Shown in pieces: positions 54,613-63,183 of a stretch of DNA of 64,000 bases (position 1 is its first letter; each line of letters opens with the position of its first letter). Position numbers and translations under genes: made by a program. Under the pieces are notes generated by a model. That model was given only the letters and a program-made list of their open reading frames with translations, was not told where the DNA came from and made no database searches. This DNA comes from JAJDXW01 sp965202895 (GTDB lineage Bacteria; Pseudomonadota; Gammaproteobacteria; HK1), in the NCBI GenBank assembly GCA_965202895.1, contig OZ241901.1, positions 3,472,001 to 3,536,000 of the forward strand, written 5' to 3'.

Positions 54613-55650
54613 CTATCCGGTCGGGGCGTCGGGGCGGAGCAGCCCCTGCCCCTTGAGGTCGCCCCACAGGGCGGGCGGGATCGACGCGTGCGCGGCGCGC
54701 ACGTTGCTCTCGACCTCGTGCACCCCCTGGCCGCCCGGGATCACCGACACCACGCACGGGTGCAGGAGCGGAAACCGGAGCGCGGCGTCGGCGAGCGCGA
54801 CGCGGTGCGACCGGCACACTTCGTCGAGGCGCCGCACCCGTTCCCGGACCGCCTCCGGCGCCGGCCGGTAGTCGTAGCGCGCGCCGGGGGTCGGGCCGCT
54901 CGCGAGGATCCCGGAGTTGAACGGGCCGCCGATGACGACCCCGATCCCCCGCGACTCGCAGAGCGGCAGAAAGCCGTCCAGGGCCTCCTGCTCGAGCAGG
55001 GTGTAGCGCCCGGCGAGGAGGAAGAGGTCGAAGTCGCCCCGTTCCGCGAGGCGCTGGCAGACCTCCCACTCGTTCACCCCGCCGCCGATGGCCTTCACCA
55101 CCCCCTGCTCCCGGAGCGAGACCATCGCCCGGTAGCCCGAGGCCATGAACTCGTCGATCCGGGCCTCGGAAGCGGCCTTCGAACCGTGGGTCCAGGCGTC
55201 GACGTCGTGCACGTAGAGGACGTCGACGCGGTCCGCGCCGAGCCGCTCCAGGGAGAATTCGAGACTGCGGAGGATCCCGTCGTGGCTGTAGTCGTAGACC
55301 TCGCGGCGAGCCGGCACGTCGAACCACTGGCCCCGGCCCGTCCGCCGCGGGTCGTCCGGATCGCAGGCCGCGAGGAGGCGGCCCGCCTTGGTGGAGAGGA
55401 CGTAGTCGTCCCGCACCTTGCCGCGAAGGAGGGCGCCGAGCCGCCGCTCGGAGAGCCCGAGCCCGTAGAGGGGGGCCGTATCGTAGTAGCGCACCCCGCC
55501 CGCCCATGCGCAGTCGAGGAGGGCGCGGGCCTCGTCGTCGGGAACCGCCCGGTAGAGGTTGCCGAGCGGCGCGGTCCCGAAGCCGATCTCGGTGAAGTCG
55601 ATGGCGGCGGCGCCACCGGGCCGCCGCCAGCTACGGGTCTCGAGGGCCAT
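54613..55650 (-). CDS. Aldo/keto reductase (D-threo-aldose/L-fucose dehydrogenase type)
   Basis: A 345-residue AKR TIM barrel. The active-site residues are recognisable: VRYYDTAPLYGLGLSERRLG (Asp and Tyr), YVLSTKAGRLL (Lys) and VLYVHDVDAW (His). The FGTAPLGNLYRAVPDDEA start and IGVVIGGPFNSGIL region are typical of L-fucose/D-arabinose dehydrogenases. These oxidise an aldose to its lactone, which the neighbouring amidohydrolase could open. ATG at 55650 is preferred over an upstream TTG at 55656. Confidence 0.9.
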   Translation of the reverse strand: MALETRSWRRPGGAAAIDFTEIGFGTAPLGNLYRAVPDDEARALLDCAWAGGVRYYDTAPLYGLGLSERRLGALLRGKVRDDYVLSTKAGRLLAACDPDDPRRTGRGQWFDVPARREVYDYSHDGILRSLEFSLERLGADRVDVLYVHDVDAWTHGSKAASEARIDEFMASGYRAMVSLREQGVVKAIGGGVNEWEVCQRLAERGDFDLFLLAGRYTLLEQEALDGFLPLCESRGIGVVIGGPFNSGILASGPTPGARYDYRPAPEAVRERVRRLDEVCRSHRVALADAALRFPLLHPCVVSVIPGGQGVHEVESNVRAAHASIPPALWGDLKGQGLLRPDAPTG

Positions 55651-55762
55651 GTGCAATCACCCTGGTTCGAGGCGGGCATGACAGGCCGCCCGCCGGCCGG
55701 CCGACCGGCCGCTCCTCGATCGTATCTGCCGCCGCGGCCAGTGCAACGCTGCGCGCATCATG

Positions 55763-56044
55763 AGGCATGTGCGCTGTTCGTAAGTATTTGAAACATATGG
55801 GCAGGATGGATCCGTCGGACCCTGTGCACGTCCAGCCGCGACACGCTCGTGACCGTCTTATCCATTTGATTTACAAAATCTTTCGTTGCTGCGGCAGGCG
55901 GTTCCGCCGCGGTGGGGTGAAATCCGCCAACCAGATCCACGAATTGCCCCGAAACCGTGGAGTCAGCCCGTCCCCGTGGGGTAAGAAATATCTTGACCCC
56001 CGCTCTCTTCTCTCTATATCAATGCCTTACGAACAGCGCCCGGG
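55763..56044. mobile_element. C-family miniature element (MITE-like)
   Basis: Terminal inverted repeats GCGCTGTTCGTAAG (55771-55784) and its exact complement (56026-56039) enclose a 269-bp non-coding unit. Outside them GCGCATCATG is directly repeated at 55753-55762 and 56045-56054, which could be a target duplication. The interior shares GGGGTGAAATCCGCC and TAAGAAATATCTTGACCCCC with the 49-kb IS and the composite repeats. Confidence 0.75.
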
Positions 56045-56280
56045 GCGCATCATGCCGGCGGGAACCACCTGCGGCGCAAGACGAGTGCCGTGCGACGGAG
56101 CGTTGCGGATGTTCGTCTCGATGCACGCCTCCCGCGCCCACTCCGCCGCAGGGACGGGATCGCCCCGATCGAGGTACTGCTTCGCCAGCCTGCACTGCCG
56201 CTCCGCCAAGCCGTCCGTCTCCACCCACCGGATCCCGACGCCGCCGCGTGGATGCGTCGCGTCTTCCGCGACGCGAGCGG

Positions 56281-58353
56281 TCAGGCGCCCGGGACCCGGA
56301 TGTCGAGCCAGCGTTCGGGCGTGGTCGCCGCCTCGTCTCCCGGCCGCAGGAGCACGGTGGTGGTGTCCGATTCGACGATCGCGGGCCCCGCGACGACCTG
56401 GCCGCCGGAGAGAGTGTCGAAGTCGTAGACCGGCGCCTCCCGCCATTCACCGAGAAAGATCTCCCGCGCCCCGCGCGGCGGCGCGGGCGGCCGGCCGGGC
56501 GGCGCCTCCGGCTCGATCGGCGGCGCGGGGAGCGCCCCGGAGGTGGTCACCCGCGCGTTGATCAGCACCGGGTCCTGGTCCGGCAGGAAGTAGGTGTACA
56601 GCTCCTCGTGCCGGGCCTCGAAGGCGCGCTTCAGGGCTTCGGCGAGGGAGGGCGAGCCGAAGTCCACCCCGTCGAGAGCCACGTCGATCTCGTAGACCTG
56701 CTCGCCGTAGCGCATCTCCGCCGCGCGCCGCGACCGGATCGGGCCGTCCGTCCAGCCGCTCATGCGCGCGCGGCCCTCGGCCTCGATCTCGTCGTAGAGG
56801 GCCCGGAGGGCGGCGAGGTCGAGGTCGCCGGTGTCTCCCACGTGGGAGCGCACGGCTTCCAGGCGAAGCTCCGTCCCCAGCATCCCCCAGGCGGAGAGGA
56901 CGGAGGCGACCCGAGGGACGAGCACCCGTTCGACGTGGGCGATGCGGGCGAGCTCGGTCGCCTGCAGGCCCGCCGCGCCCCCGAAGCCGAGGATCGCGAA
57001 GCGGCGCGGGTCCACCCCGCGGCGCACCGTCGCCACCCGGATCCCCTCCGCCATCTGGGTGTTGATCACCCGGTGCACGCCCTCCGCCGCCCGCAGCGGG
57101 TCCGTGCCGAGCGCCTTCCCGAGGCGGGTGAGGGCCTCCCGCGCCGCCTCCCGGTCCAGCCGCGCCGCGCCGCCCAGGAAGTTGTCCGGGTCGAGGAAGC
57201 CGAGCACGACGCTCGCGTCCGTCACCGTGGCCTCGCGCCCGCCCCGGCCGTAGCAGGCGGGGCCGGGGTCGGCCCCCGCGCTCTCCGGCCCGACCTTGAG
57301 CAGGCCGCCGCCGGCCACGCGGGCGATGGAGCCGCCTCCCGCCCCGAGGGTGGTGATGTCGAGGCTCGGGAGGGCGATCCGCTCGCGCGCGATCGCCTTG
57401 TCGACGGCCAGCATCGCCTCGCCGCCCACGACGAGGGAGACGTCGCTCGAAGTTCCGCCCATGTCGAAGGTGATGAGGTCCGGTGCGGCGGCCAGCCCGG
57501 CTACCCGGCGCGCACCGGCCAGGCCGCCGGCGGGCCCCGAGAGCACCGTGCCGGCCGCGACCCGGATCGTTTCCTCGACCGGCGCCACCCCACCGTGGGA
57601 CTGCATGACGAGGATCGGCCCCCCGTATCCGGCCGCGGCGAGGCGCGCCCGGAGCCCGGCGAGGTAACGGGCGATGAGCGGGCCCACGTAGGCGTTCACC
57701 ACCGTCGTCGAGGTGCGTTCGTACTCCTTGATCCTCGGCAGCACCTCCGAGGAGAGGCTGACGTAGACCCCGGGCAGCTCGGCCTCGATCGCGGCCCGGG
57801 TCGTCCGCTCGTGCCGATCGTCCCGATAGGAGTGGAGATAGCAGACCGCCGCCGACTCGACGCCGGCCCGGCGAAGCCCGCGGATCGCCTTCGCGAGGGA
57901 GGCGGGGTCGAGGGGGGTCTCGATGCGGCCGTCCGGGCGGACCCGCTCACGGACCCCGAAGCGAAGGCGCCGGGGCGCGAGGGGCGCCTCGCGCGGCAGG
58001 CGCATGTCGTAGCGTTCGGGCTTGAGCCCCTCGCGCATCTCCAGGACGTCGCGGTGCCCCTCGGTGGCGAGGAGGCCGACCTTCGCTCCCTTGCGCTCGA
58101 TGAGCGCGTTGGTCGCGACGGTCATGCCGTGGACGATCGACCCGGTGCGGGCGAGGAGGTCGGGAAGCGTCTCCCCGAGTGCGTCCGCGAGCCGGGAGAG
58201 CGCGGCCAGCACCCCCGCGGACTGGTCGGCCGGGGTGCTCGGGGCTTTCGCGAACGTGACTTGGCCGCGTTCGTCCGCCGCGACGACGTCCGTGAACGTG
58301 CCGCCGACATCCATTCCGATACGGTATCCGGTCCGGAGTTCTCCTTTATCCAT
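56281..58353 (-). CDS. Hydantoinase A/oxoprolinase family subunit (orphan)
   Basis: A 690-residue HyuA-type ATPase. RIGMDVGGTFTDVVAADERG at the N-terminus binds phosphate; SFDMGGTSSDVSLV near 295 and PESAGADPGPACYGRGGREATVTDA near 385 complete the fold. No hyuB follows: the downstream DNA is a C-type MITE. ATG at 58353, though an internal ATG at residue 14 is equally compatible with the motif start. It may pair with a HyuB encoded elsewhere, or the partner was lost. Confidence 0.87.
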   Translation of the reverse strand: MDKGELRTGYRIGMDVGGTFTDVVAADERGQVTFAKAPSTPADQSAGVLAALSRLADALGETLPDLLARTGSIVHGMTVATNALIERKGAKVGLLATEGHRDVLEMREGLKPERYDMRLPREAPLAPRRLRFGVRERVRPDGRIETPLDPASLAKAIRGLRRAGVESAAVCYLHSYRDDRHERTTRAAIEAELPGVYVSLSSEVLPRIKEYERTSTTVVNAYVGPLIARYLAGLRARLAAAGYGGPILVMQSHGGVAPVEETIRVAAGTVLSGPAGGLAGARRVAGLAAAPDLITFDMGGTSSDVSLVVGGEAMLAVDKAIARERIALPSLDITTLGAGGGSIARVAGGGLLKVGPESAGADPGPACYGRGGREATVTDASVVLGFLDPDNFLGGAARLDREAAREALTRLGKALGTDPLRAAEGVHRVINTQMAEGIRVATVRRGVDPRRFAILGFGGAAGLQATELARIAHVERVLVPRVASVLSAWGMLGTELRLEAVRSHVGDTGDLDLAALRALYDEIEAEGRARMSGWTDGPIRSRRAAEMRYGEQVYEIDVALDGVDFGSPSLAEALKRAFEARHEELYTYFLPDQDPVLINARVTTSGALPAPPIEPEAPPGRPPAPPRGAREIFLGEWREAPVYDFDTLSGGQVVAGPAIVESDTTTVLLRPGDEAATTPERWLDIRVPGA

Positions 58354-58810
58354 TTGTCTTTACTCATATTATCGAGATGTACACGTCGAAATCCCATGGC
58401 GACTGCATCGCTACCGCAAGCATTCCGCAAGCGGATTCAATGCCACGCCGATGCCTCCGGGCGCGCTCCTGTCAGGAAGAATGCCATCCCTGCCCGCGAC
58501 CGTGGCCTCGCCGGCAAGCGCTTCACGACACCCCTTCCTGTCCCGAGACACCGCCCCGGCGGACCCCGAGCGTCGTCCCCGCTCGGCAGCCGTCGGGTGG
58601 AAATGTAGCAGGTTACGTCCCGCAGGACGGCCACCGCTCCGCGGCCGTCCCCTCATGACACGTTCGGGATGCCGTCTCGTCGCCCGGAGCCGGAAGGTCG
58701 GCGGCGGACCGGCGGAGGAGGGCCGCGGGGAGGGAGACCGCATCGAGCCCCCGCTCCGCCGTCGTACCTTCCCCGTGCGCCTTCCACCGACCTGCCAGGA
58801 GCCGATTCCG
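58354..58810. other. Gene-free stretch upstream of the orphan hyuA
   Basis: A 457-bp region. The first 25 bases are AT-rich (TTTACTCATATTATCGAG) and probably hold the hyuA promoter. The rest is GC-rich without motifs; no A, B or C element seen. Confidence 0.4.
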
Positions 58811-58960
58811 ATGATCGAAATCGCCCCCATCGCCGCTGTCGATGAGGCTGGCGGTGCGTCCGCCGCCCGGCCTTCGTCCGCGCCGGTGACGAAGCGTCGG
58901 CGCCTCGCCGGCCACGGAAGCGTCCGCAGCATATCCCCGAATGAGGAGGCCGGGCCGTGA
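58811..58960 (+). CDS. Small hypothetical protein, overlapping the next gene
   Basis: A 49-residue frame starting MIEIAPIAAVDEAGGASAAR. It is not recognised. Its stop overlaps the GTG of the next frame by 4 bp (GTGA), the spacing used by coupled genes, which is the only sign that it is real. Upstream GATTCCG gives no strong ribosome site. Confidence 0.35.
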   Translation: MIEIAPIAAVDEAGGASAARPSSAPVTKRRRLAGHGSVRSISPNEEAGP

Positions 58961-59649
58961 GCGGCCTCCGTGACGTTCCGGCGCACGCCGCGCACGGGGC
59001 GCCGACCGCGGGTGTCGAGCGTGCGCTCCGGGCACTGGCAGAGGTTTCCCGCTGGATTGCGTGGACGGTGGACGCCGACCTGCCGCCCGCGCCGCACGTC
59101 GTCGGTGCCCGGATGCTGCGTGAGGCTGCGGCCGAGCTCCTTGCCGCCGCCTCCCATTTCGAGAGCGCCGCCGAACGCCTCGACTCGGCTTGGCTTGGAG
59201 CGGGCCGGCGTCATCCTCCGGCCCGCGGTCAGCCGCCCGTTGTGCAGCCTCGATCCCACCATCCAGCTCCGCATGACGTTCACAGGGGCCGCGCGGGCCG
59301 CCACGGCCGCCCGTGCTACGCTCCGGGCATGGAAGTCTCCCTTCCCATCGTGATCGGCATCGTCGTTCCCATCATCGGGACCGTGATCGCTGGCGTAGTC
59401 GCTCTCGGGATCATGGCATGGCGGATCACGGGACGGCTGGATCGGCGCATCGACAACGACAAGGCAGCCGCCGATGCGGACCGTCGCGCCATTCAGGCCC
59501 GTTTCGACAACGACAAGGCAGCCGCCGATGCGGACCGCCGCGCGTTTCAATCCGCGATGGATACCTTCCGGGACGAAATGCGCCGACTCGCCGAACGGCA
59601 ATCGCACGTCGAAGGCCGGTTCGACGAACGCGGTTCCCCCGCCGACTGA
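58957..59649 (+). CDS. Hypothetical protein with membrane anchor and 18-residue repeats
   Basis: From GTG at 58957 the frame covers 230 residues, but I expect the real product to start at ATG 59329 (106 residues): MEVSLPIVIGIVVPIIGTVI then GVVALGIMAWRI form a membrane span. It is followed by two copies of IDNDKAAADADRRA spaced 18 residues apart and MDTFRDEMRRLAERQSHVEGR, a probable coiled coil. The N-terminal portion 58957-59205 (LRALAEVSRWIAWTVDADLP) is a separate helix-forming stretch. A low-complexity linker joins the two. Confidence 0.5.
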   Translation: MSGLRDVPAHAAHGAPTAGVERALRALAEVSRWIAWTVDADLPPAPHVVGARMLREAAAELLAAASHFESAAERLDSAWLGAGRRHPPARGQPPVVQPRSHHPAPHDVHRGRAGRHGRPCYAPGMEVSLPIVIGIVVPIIGTVIAGVVALGIMAWRITGRLDRRIDNDKAAADADRRAIQARFDNDKAAADADRRAFQSAMDTFRDEMRRLAERQSHVEGRFDERGSPAD

Positions 59650-59770
59650 CTCACCGGGCCGGTCACAGACGTCCGGCAACCCGCGTAGCCGGCCATCGTC
59701 GGCCGCCCGTGTCCGATGTCCGAAGTACGGCGGCCGAAGCGTCGAAGCAACTCGAGCCTTCCGGCCCGCG

Positions 59771-60250
59771 TCACACCAACGACACGTCCGCGAGCTCGCC
59801 CAACGTCGTCCAGGTGAGATGGACGTCACCGCCGCCGTCAAGCTCGATTTGCACGTGCGCGCCAACCTGCACCGCCGCCGCGCGTACTTCGGCCGAAGCC
59901 TCGAAGCCGGTTGCGGAGAGCCGGTCCGTCCTCGGCTCGAAGTCCATCAGCCAGCTCCTCCCACCGGCAATGACGAACGTATCCGCGCCCGCTTGCCCGA
60001 AGAAAGTATCGCCTTCGGCTCCGCCGTAGAGGGTGTCGTTGCCTTCCCCGCCGGCCAGCAGCACGTCGTATCCCGCCCCGCCGTTCAGGGTGTCTTGCCC
60101 GCCCCGCCCGCGAGGTAGTCCCTCCCGCCTCCGCCGGTCAGCCTGTCGTTCCCCGCATCGCCGAAAGGAAGTCGCCCGCCGCGCCTCCCCACAGGGTGTC
60201 GTTCCCGCCTTCGCCCCAGGCACGATAGCGCCCTTCGTCTTCGTGATGGC
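59771..60250 (-). pseudogene. Decayed C-terminus of an RTX (hemolysin-type calcium-binding) protein
   Basis: Nonapeptide repeats of the GGxGxDxLx type occur in three different frames: GGNDTLWGGAAGDFLS, then GNDRLTGGGGRDYLAGGAG, then TLNGGAGYDVLLAGGEGNDT and TFFGQAGADTFVI. A normal RTX tail follows to a stop near 59771. At least two frameshifts separate them and no N-terminal domain is present. These are calcium-binding, type I-secreted proteins when intact. Confidence 0.7.
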
Positions 60251-60258
60251 TTCATGTC

Positions 60259-61410
60259 TCAAATCCCTTCGGCGCAGGCGAGGGTGAGGCCGATCGCCTC
60301 GGCGCGCTCGTGCAGGCGGAACCGGGAACGGCCGGGGAACACGGTCACGAGCCGGTCGAGCCCGAGGTCGGAGAGCGCCGAGTGCATCGAACGGGTCATC
60401 GCCGGCGCACTGGTCCGCTTGAACTCGAACCCGAGCCTCCGGCCACCGTCGAACGCGAGGAGGTCGAGCTCCGCGCCCCGGTGGGTCGCCCAGTAGTAGC
60501 AGCTCTCCCAATCGACCCCGAGGATCCGCACGGTCTCCTGCATGGCGAACCCTTCCCAGGAAGCGCCGGACTTGGGATGGCCCGCGAGCGCGGATTCGGA
60601 GTCCACGCCGAGGAGCGCGTGCAGCAGCCCGGTGTCGGCGACGTAGATCTTCGGAGCCTTCACCTGCCGCTTCTTCAGGTTCTCGAACCAGGGCGGCAGC
60701 CGGCGCACGACCAGCGCGTCGACGAGCGAATCGAGGTAGGCGTTGACGGTCGGGGCGGTCGCGCCGAGCGCGCGGCCGATCTCCGCGCCGTTCCAGCGGT
60801 TGCCGTGGTGGTGCGCGGCCATGGTCCAGAAACGGCGCATCGTGGCCGCGGCCGTCCCGATCCCGAGCTGGGGCAGGTCGCGCTCCAGAAACGTCCGGAG
60901 GAACGCGGTTCGCCATCGGAAGCTCCGAGCGTCGTCCGGAGCGAGGAACGAGCCCGGAAAGCCGCCGCGGGACCAGAGGCGCGAGAGGGAATCGGCGCCG
61001 GTCTCGTCGACCCGGAACGGCGGAAGCTCGTGGTATGCGATCCGTCCTGCAAGGGTTTCGGACGACTGGCGGAGCAGGGCGGGTCCGGCACTGCCGAGCA
61101 CCAGGAAGCGAGCCTCGTTGTCGGGCCGGTCCACGAGCACCCGCAGGGGTCGAAAGAGCCCCGGGCGCCGCTGGACCTCGTCGATGACGACCAGGCCCCG
61201 GAGGGATTCGAGTGCGAGCCGGGGGTCGGCGAGCCGGGCTTCGTCGGTCGGATCCTCGAGATCGAAGAAGGTGACCGGCCGCTCGTCGCGGCCGGCCAGA
61301 CCGCGGGCGAGCGTCGTCTTGCCGACCTGCCTCGCACCGACGAGGCCGACGACCGGGAACTGGTCGAGGAGCGCGCGGACGGCCGCTTCGTGGCGGGTGC
61401 GTGGAACCAT
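60259..61410 (-). CDS. ATP-binding protein, AAA_14 + DUF4143
   Basis: A 383-residue protein of the AAA_14/DUF4143 family. Walker A FPVVGLVGARQVGKTTLARG is near residue 18, Walker B GLVVIDEVQRRPGLF near 73, and the C-terminal DUF4143 nuclease-like domain ends with LDLLAFDGGRRLGFEFKRTSAPAM near 340 (ExK-type motif). The family is common and its role unproven; some are linked to toxin-antitoxin or mobile loci. ATG at 61410 lies 15 bp below a 16-bp palindrome. It is the only intact gene in this decayed stretch. Confidence 0.88.
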   Translation of the reverse strand: MVPRTRHEAAVRALLDQFPVVGLVGARQVGKTTLARGLAGRDERPVTFFDLEDPTDEARLADPRLALESLRGLVVIDEVQRRPGLFRPLRVLVDRPDNEARFLVLGSAGPALLRQSSETLAGRIAYHELPPFRVDETGADSLSRLWSRGGFPGSFLAPDDARSFRWRTAFLRTFLERDLPQLGIGTAAATMRRFWTMAAHHHGNRWNGAEIGRALGATAPTVNAYLDSLVDALVVRRLPPWFENLKKRQVKAPKIYVADTGLLHALLGVDSESALAGHPKSGASWEGFAMQETVRILGVDWESCYYWATHRGAELDLLAFDGGRRLGFEFKRTSAPAMTRSMHSALSDLGLDRLVTVFPGRSRFRLHERAEAIGLTLACAEGI

Positions 61411-61424
61411 GTTCGGGAAGATAC

Positions 61425-61457
61425 GGGAATATCGAAAGTGACACTATCGATTTTCCC
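61425..61457. promoter_or_regulatory. 16-bp palindrome upstream of the DUF4143 ATPase
   Basis: GGGAATATCGAAAGTG (61425-61440) and CACTATCGATTTTCCC (61442-61457) are inverted copies with two mismatches around a single base. It lies 15 bp upstream of the gene start, so it could be an operator or the end of a mobile unit. Its right arm resembles the lone hairpin at 26446-26486. Confidence 0.65.
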
Positions 61458-61712
61458 TGTTCATGACGTCCGGGTCCATGAGGGGGCGCGGGCGGCCGGC
61501 GCCCCTGCTCGACCAGATCCATTCCCCCATCTCCTCCCCGCGCCTCGACCGGTCGTGACGGCGCTCGCTCCGGGTGGGGCGGGGACGGCGAGCCGGGCCG
61601 GCAGGGCGCGCGGAAGGCCGGGGCGGGAGGCCCGAACAGCCGATGCCTTGCGCGGGCAAGCGTATGATCGCGGGGCAAGGCGCGTTCGTGCGCGACCACG
61701 ACCGGAGGGAAC

Positions 61713-62540
61713 ATGCGAAACGATACGGTCGAATTCCAGCCGCTCACCCGTCGCATCGGGGCCGAGGTGGCCGGCGTGGATCTGCGCGAACCGCTCGACG
61801 ACGAGACCTTCCGTGTGCTGCACGGCGGGTTGCTCGAGCACCTCGTCCTCTTCTTTCGGGATCAGGACATCACCTTCGATCAGCACGTGGCGTTCGCCCG
61901 CCGCTTCGGCGATCTGCACGTCCACCCCTCCGCCCCATGCGTCGACGGGCGCCCGGAGCTCATGAAGATCCATGCCGACGCGAGCTCGCCCTTCGCCGAA
62001 GGCACGGCCTGGCATTCCGACGTGAGCTGCGACGAAGAGCCGCCGATGGCGAGCATCCTGCACCTGACGACGGCCCCGTCGGTCGGCGGCGACACATTGT
62101 TCGCGAACATGTACGCGGCCTACGACACCCTCTCCGAAACCATGAAGAAGGTCCTCGACCCGCTGGAAGCGCTGCACACCGCCGACGTGCATCGCGGCCG
62201 CTACGAGCCGTTGGGCGGCGGGCTGCGCCGGGAGAAGCACCCGGAGGCCGTACACCCGGTGATCCGCACCCACCCCGAGACCGGCCGCAAGCTCATCTTC
62301 GTGAACGAGCCCTTCACGCAGGGGATCGTCGGCATGAAGAGGGCGGAGAGCGACGCGCTGCTCGGGTTTCTCTACGCCCACTGCGCCAATCCGCAGTTCC
62401 AGTGCCGGTTCCGGTGGCGGAAGAACTCGATCGCCATGTGGGACAATCGCTGCACCCAGCACCATGCCACCTGGGACTACTGGCCCGAGACGAGGAGCGG
62501 GGTGCGGGTCACCGTCAAGGGCGACCGCCCCTGGCACTGA
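61713..62540 (+). CDS. TauD/TfdA-family dioxygenase
   Basis: A 275-residue Fe(II)/2-oxoglutarate-dependent oxygenase. The facial triad is His101 and Asp103 (WHSDVSC) with His250 (TQHHATWDYW), and the 2-oxoglutarate-binding Arg is in the C-terminal SGVRVTVKG. It starts EFQPLTRRIGAEVAGVDLREPL, as in TauD. Substrates of relatives include taurine, other sulfonates and aryloxyacids. No transporter gene is adjacent, so the substrate is open. Start ATG at 61713 after GGAGGG. Confidence 0.92.
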   Translation: MRNDTVEFQPLTRRIGAEVAGVDLREPLDDETFRVLHGGLLEHLVLFFRDQDITFDQHVAFARRFGDLHVHPSAPCVDGRPELMKIHADASSPFAEGTAWHSDVSCDEEPPMASILHLTTAPSVGGDTLFANMYAAYDTLSETMKKVLDPLEALHTADVHRGRYEPLGGGLRREKHPEAVHPVIRTHPETGRKLIFVNEPFTQGIVGMKRAESDALLGFLYAHCANPQFQCRFRWRKNSIAMWDNRCTQHHATWDYWPETRSGVRVTVKGDRPWH

Positions 62541-62655
62541 CGGCCGGCCCCGGAAGCGGTCCCGGACCTGCCGCACCACGCCGGTGCGGCGGAAGCGAGC
62601 GGCCGCGGGAACGGCGGGGACGCGGGAAGAGGAGAAACCATGCACACGAAGAAGC

Positions 62656-63041
62656 ATGGTCGGTCTCGCCGTCGCCATTGCTGCTGCGACGGTCGGGCTC
62701 GGGGGAAGCCGTGCGAGCATCGGCAAGCCGAAGGGGCGGCGGTCACGGTGAGAGCGCCCCAAGCCTGCGCCGGACGGATCGAATGCACGCTCACGAACAG
62801 GAAGGAACGCCGTGAAGTCACGCCGACCGGCGACGTGGTGATCGAGAAGAGCGACGATCCGCTGCGCGCGGCCGGCACGGACGCAGGCGGAAACCTCTAC
62901 CACACCGACGAGGCCGCCGACGCGCGAGGCGGGCGCGCGTGGGGGAACGTGCTCCTCGGAGGGGTGGTCGGAGGGATCATCGACGCCGACACCGACGCGC
63001 ACCGGGAGTACCCCGGCACGATCGACGTGCCGGGCCCGTGA
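62656..63041 (+). pseudogene. Frameshifted exported protein (PEGA/surface lipoprotein-like)
   Basis: An N-terminal MVGLAVAIAAATVGLGGSRAS signal-like segment starts at 62656. After a shift near 62740 the frame continues VTVRAPQACAGRIECTLTNRKERREVTPTGDVVIEKSDDPLR and ends in NVLLGGVVGGIIDADTDAHREYP. The ending is typical of a common small cell-surface family with Gly-rich VLLGGVVGGIVD tails. If the frameshift is real, the protein is not made intact. Confidence 0.55.
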
Positions 63042-63183
63042 TCTCCGGCAGATCGAGCGGGCGGGCTCCGGTCGTCCCGCGGGTGCGGCATGGGTATCCC
63101 GACAAGGCGTTGCGGGGAGGGGCCGGAGGGTTTCGGGGATTCCGCCGCATCCGCCTCCTGGCGCAAGCGCATCGCCCGCCTCG

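Noticed and set aside
58411..59865. Long minus-strand frame over the small hypothetical genes
   Set aside because: The apparent repeats (VRIGGCLVVVE) are the antisense of the plus-strand coiled-coil repeats.
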